Of a DNA stretch of 64,000 nt, positions 63,653 to 64,000 are shown piece after piece (positions within the stretch are counted from its first letter, which is position 1; every line of letters starts with the position of its first letter). Location of the stretch: assembly GCF_002864045.1 (NCBI RefSeq), contig NZ_PJPV01000050.1:1-64000 (forward strand), given 5' to 3'. Position numbers and translations under genes: made by a program. A model generated the notes under the pieces. That model saw only the letters and a list, made by a program, of their open reading frames with translations, ran no database searches and was not told the DNA's origin. The DNA is from Endozoicomonas acroporae. GTDB lineage: Bacteria > Pseudomonadota > Gammaproteobacteria > Pseudomonadales > Endozoicomonadaceae.

Positions 63653-64000
63653 AATATCTTTTAGCGTTATCCAGTGTGCATTGAGAAACTTCGCTATTTA
63701 TAGCATCAAGAATTAGCTGACAAAAATCTTCAGCAATATGATGATCAATAACAGCATCATAATCAGAAAACTCATCCTCTGGATCTTCAAGTTCACGGCT
63801 TTGGTCTAATGTTTCAGCAGCAAAATCATGGTCGATAGATAAAAGATAATCTTTCTTTAGATATAGCTTGCCGAGAATTCTTTCAGACAAATCTAAAATA
63901 AATGATAAAACCACATTATCTGATCTATCTTTAACAACAACTTCTTCAAAAACATAACCGTCTTCACGATGATCATTTTGAACCGTCACAAAGATTTCGT
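63651..64000 (-). CDS. Unknown protein, 5' end outside the window
   Basis: The frame stays open to the window edge. A GTG at 63989 is a possible start, but the upstream codons (E-I-F-V) continue a beta-strand pattern, so the gene may begin beyond 64000. The visible part is acidic (many Asp and Glu at about 65-85) and has no known motif. It is AT-rich and shares strand with the two genes to its left. Confidence 0.5.
   Translation of the reverse strand, partial: EIFVTVQNDHREDGYVFEEVVVKDRSDNVVLSFILDLSERILGKLYLKKDYLLSIDHDFAAETLDQSRELEDPEDEFSDYDAVIDHHIAEDFCQLILDAINSEVSQCTLDNAKRY

Noticed and set aside
1..64000. CRISPR arrays, rRNA genes or phage blocks
   Set aside because: No regularly spaced repeats with unique spacers, no rRNA sequence and no phage structural genes were seen. 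The 132-bp repeats code for WD40 units, and the tRNA repeats are genes.

Overview
The window is a 64 kb piece of a gammaproteobacterial chromosome, most likely from a host-associated Oceanospirillales-type organism of the Endozoicomonas kind. The backbone gene order closely follows what I recall of the Pseudomonas aeruginosa PA0943-PA1010 region: dapA/bamC, bcp, an AI-2E type permease, a TusA-like protein, bepA, nadA, tRNA-Lys, queC/queE, the tol-pal operon, ruvCAB, yebC, aspS, a membrane cold-shock protein, slyX, a HIT protein, proS, acylphosphatase, a thioredoxin, a YihY protein, an ArsC-family protein, DUF2069, hda, DUF2066, purM, purN and DUF3108. Single blocks of eukaryote-like genes (F-box/WD40, ankyrin repeats, an IRG-like GTPase) and a type III secretion chaperone pair interrupt this order. 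That combination suggests a symbiont or intracellular associate of an animal. This assignment is an inference from gene content.

Region by region. 1-313: the 3' end of an IS3-family element. 695-1552: seven tRNA genes on the minus strand (4 Asp, 3 Val) in tandem duplicated units, with a strong stringent-type promoter at 1633-1662. 1.9-5 kb: rdgC, an IRG-like GTPase and cnoX. 5.7-12.8 kb: purC, then dapA-bamC, bcp, AI-2E permease, tusA-like and bepA. 12.9-18 kb: an island of three eukaryote-like or unknown genes (F-box/WD40 protein, a Cys-rich 580-residue protein, an ankyrin protein) lying between bepA and nadA. 18-26 kb: nadA, tRNA-Lys, queC-queE and cpoB-pal-tolB-tolA-tolR-tolQ. 26-33.5 kb: a hybrid sensor kinase and a 1299-residue protein of unknown function, sitting between tolQ and ruvB where other gammaproteobacteria carry ybgC. 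33.6-39.2 kb: ruvB-ruvA-ruvC, yebC, aspS and an FmdB-type zinc ribbon. 39.3-43.8 kb: a type III secretion SycD/LcrH-like chaperone with its probable cargo, an OprD-like porin and an HU-family protein. 44.4-53.8 kb: more backbone, ending in a 166-bp MITE-like element that supplies the stop codons of two convergent genes. 53.8-60.6 kb: hda, an ankyrin protein, DUF2066, purM-purN and DUF3108. 60.6-64 kb: gloA, cut off at its 3' end by an AT-rich segment carrying a parA/RHH partition cassette, repeated TGCAA motifs and small unknown genes. This segment looks like an integrated plasmid or island.

The backbone encodes envelope integrity (Tol-Pal, BamC, BepA, lytic transglycosylase), nucleotide and NAD synthesis (purC, purM, purN, nadA), queuosine precursor synthesis, Holliday-junction resolution and translation (aspS, proS, tRNAs). 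The accessory genes look like host-interaction factors: proteins with eukaryotic folds are placed singly between housekeeping genes, and one dedicated secretion chaperone is visible. Function for these is inferred from fold and context only. I worked by eye, without database searches; domain calls for unknown proteins are tentative.
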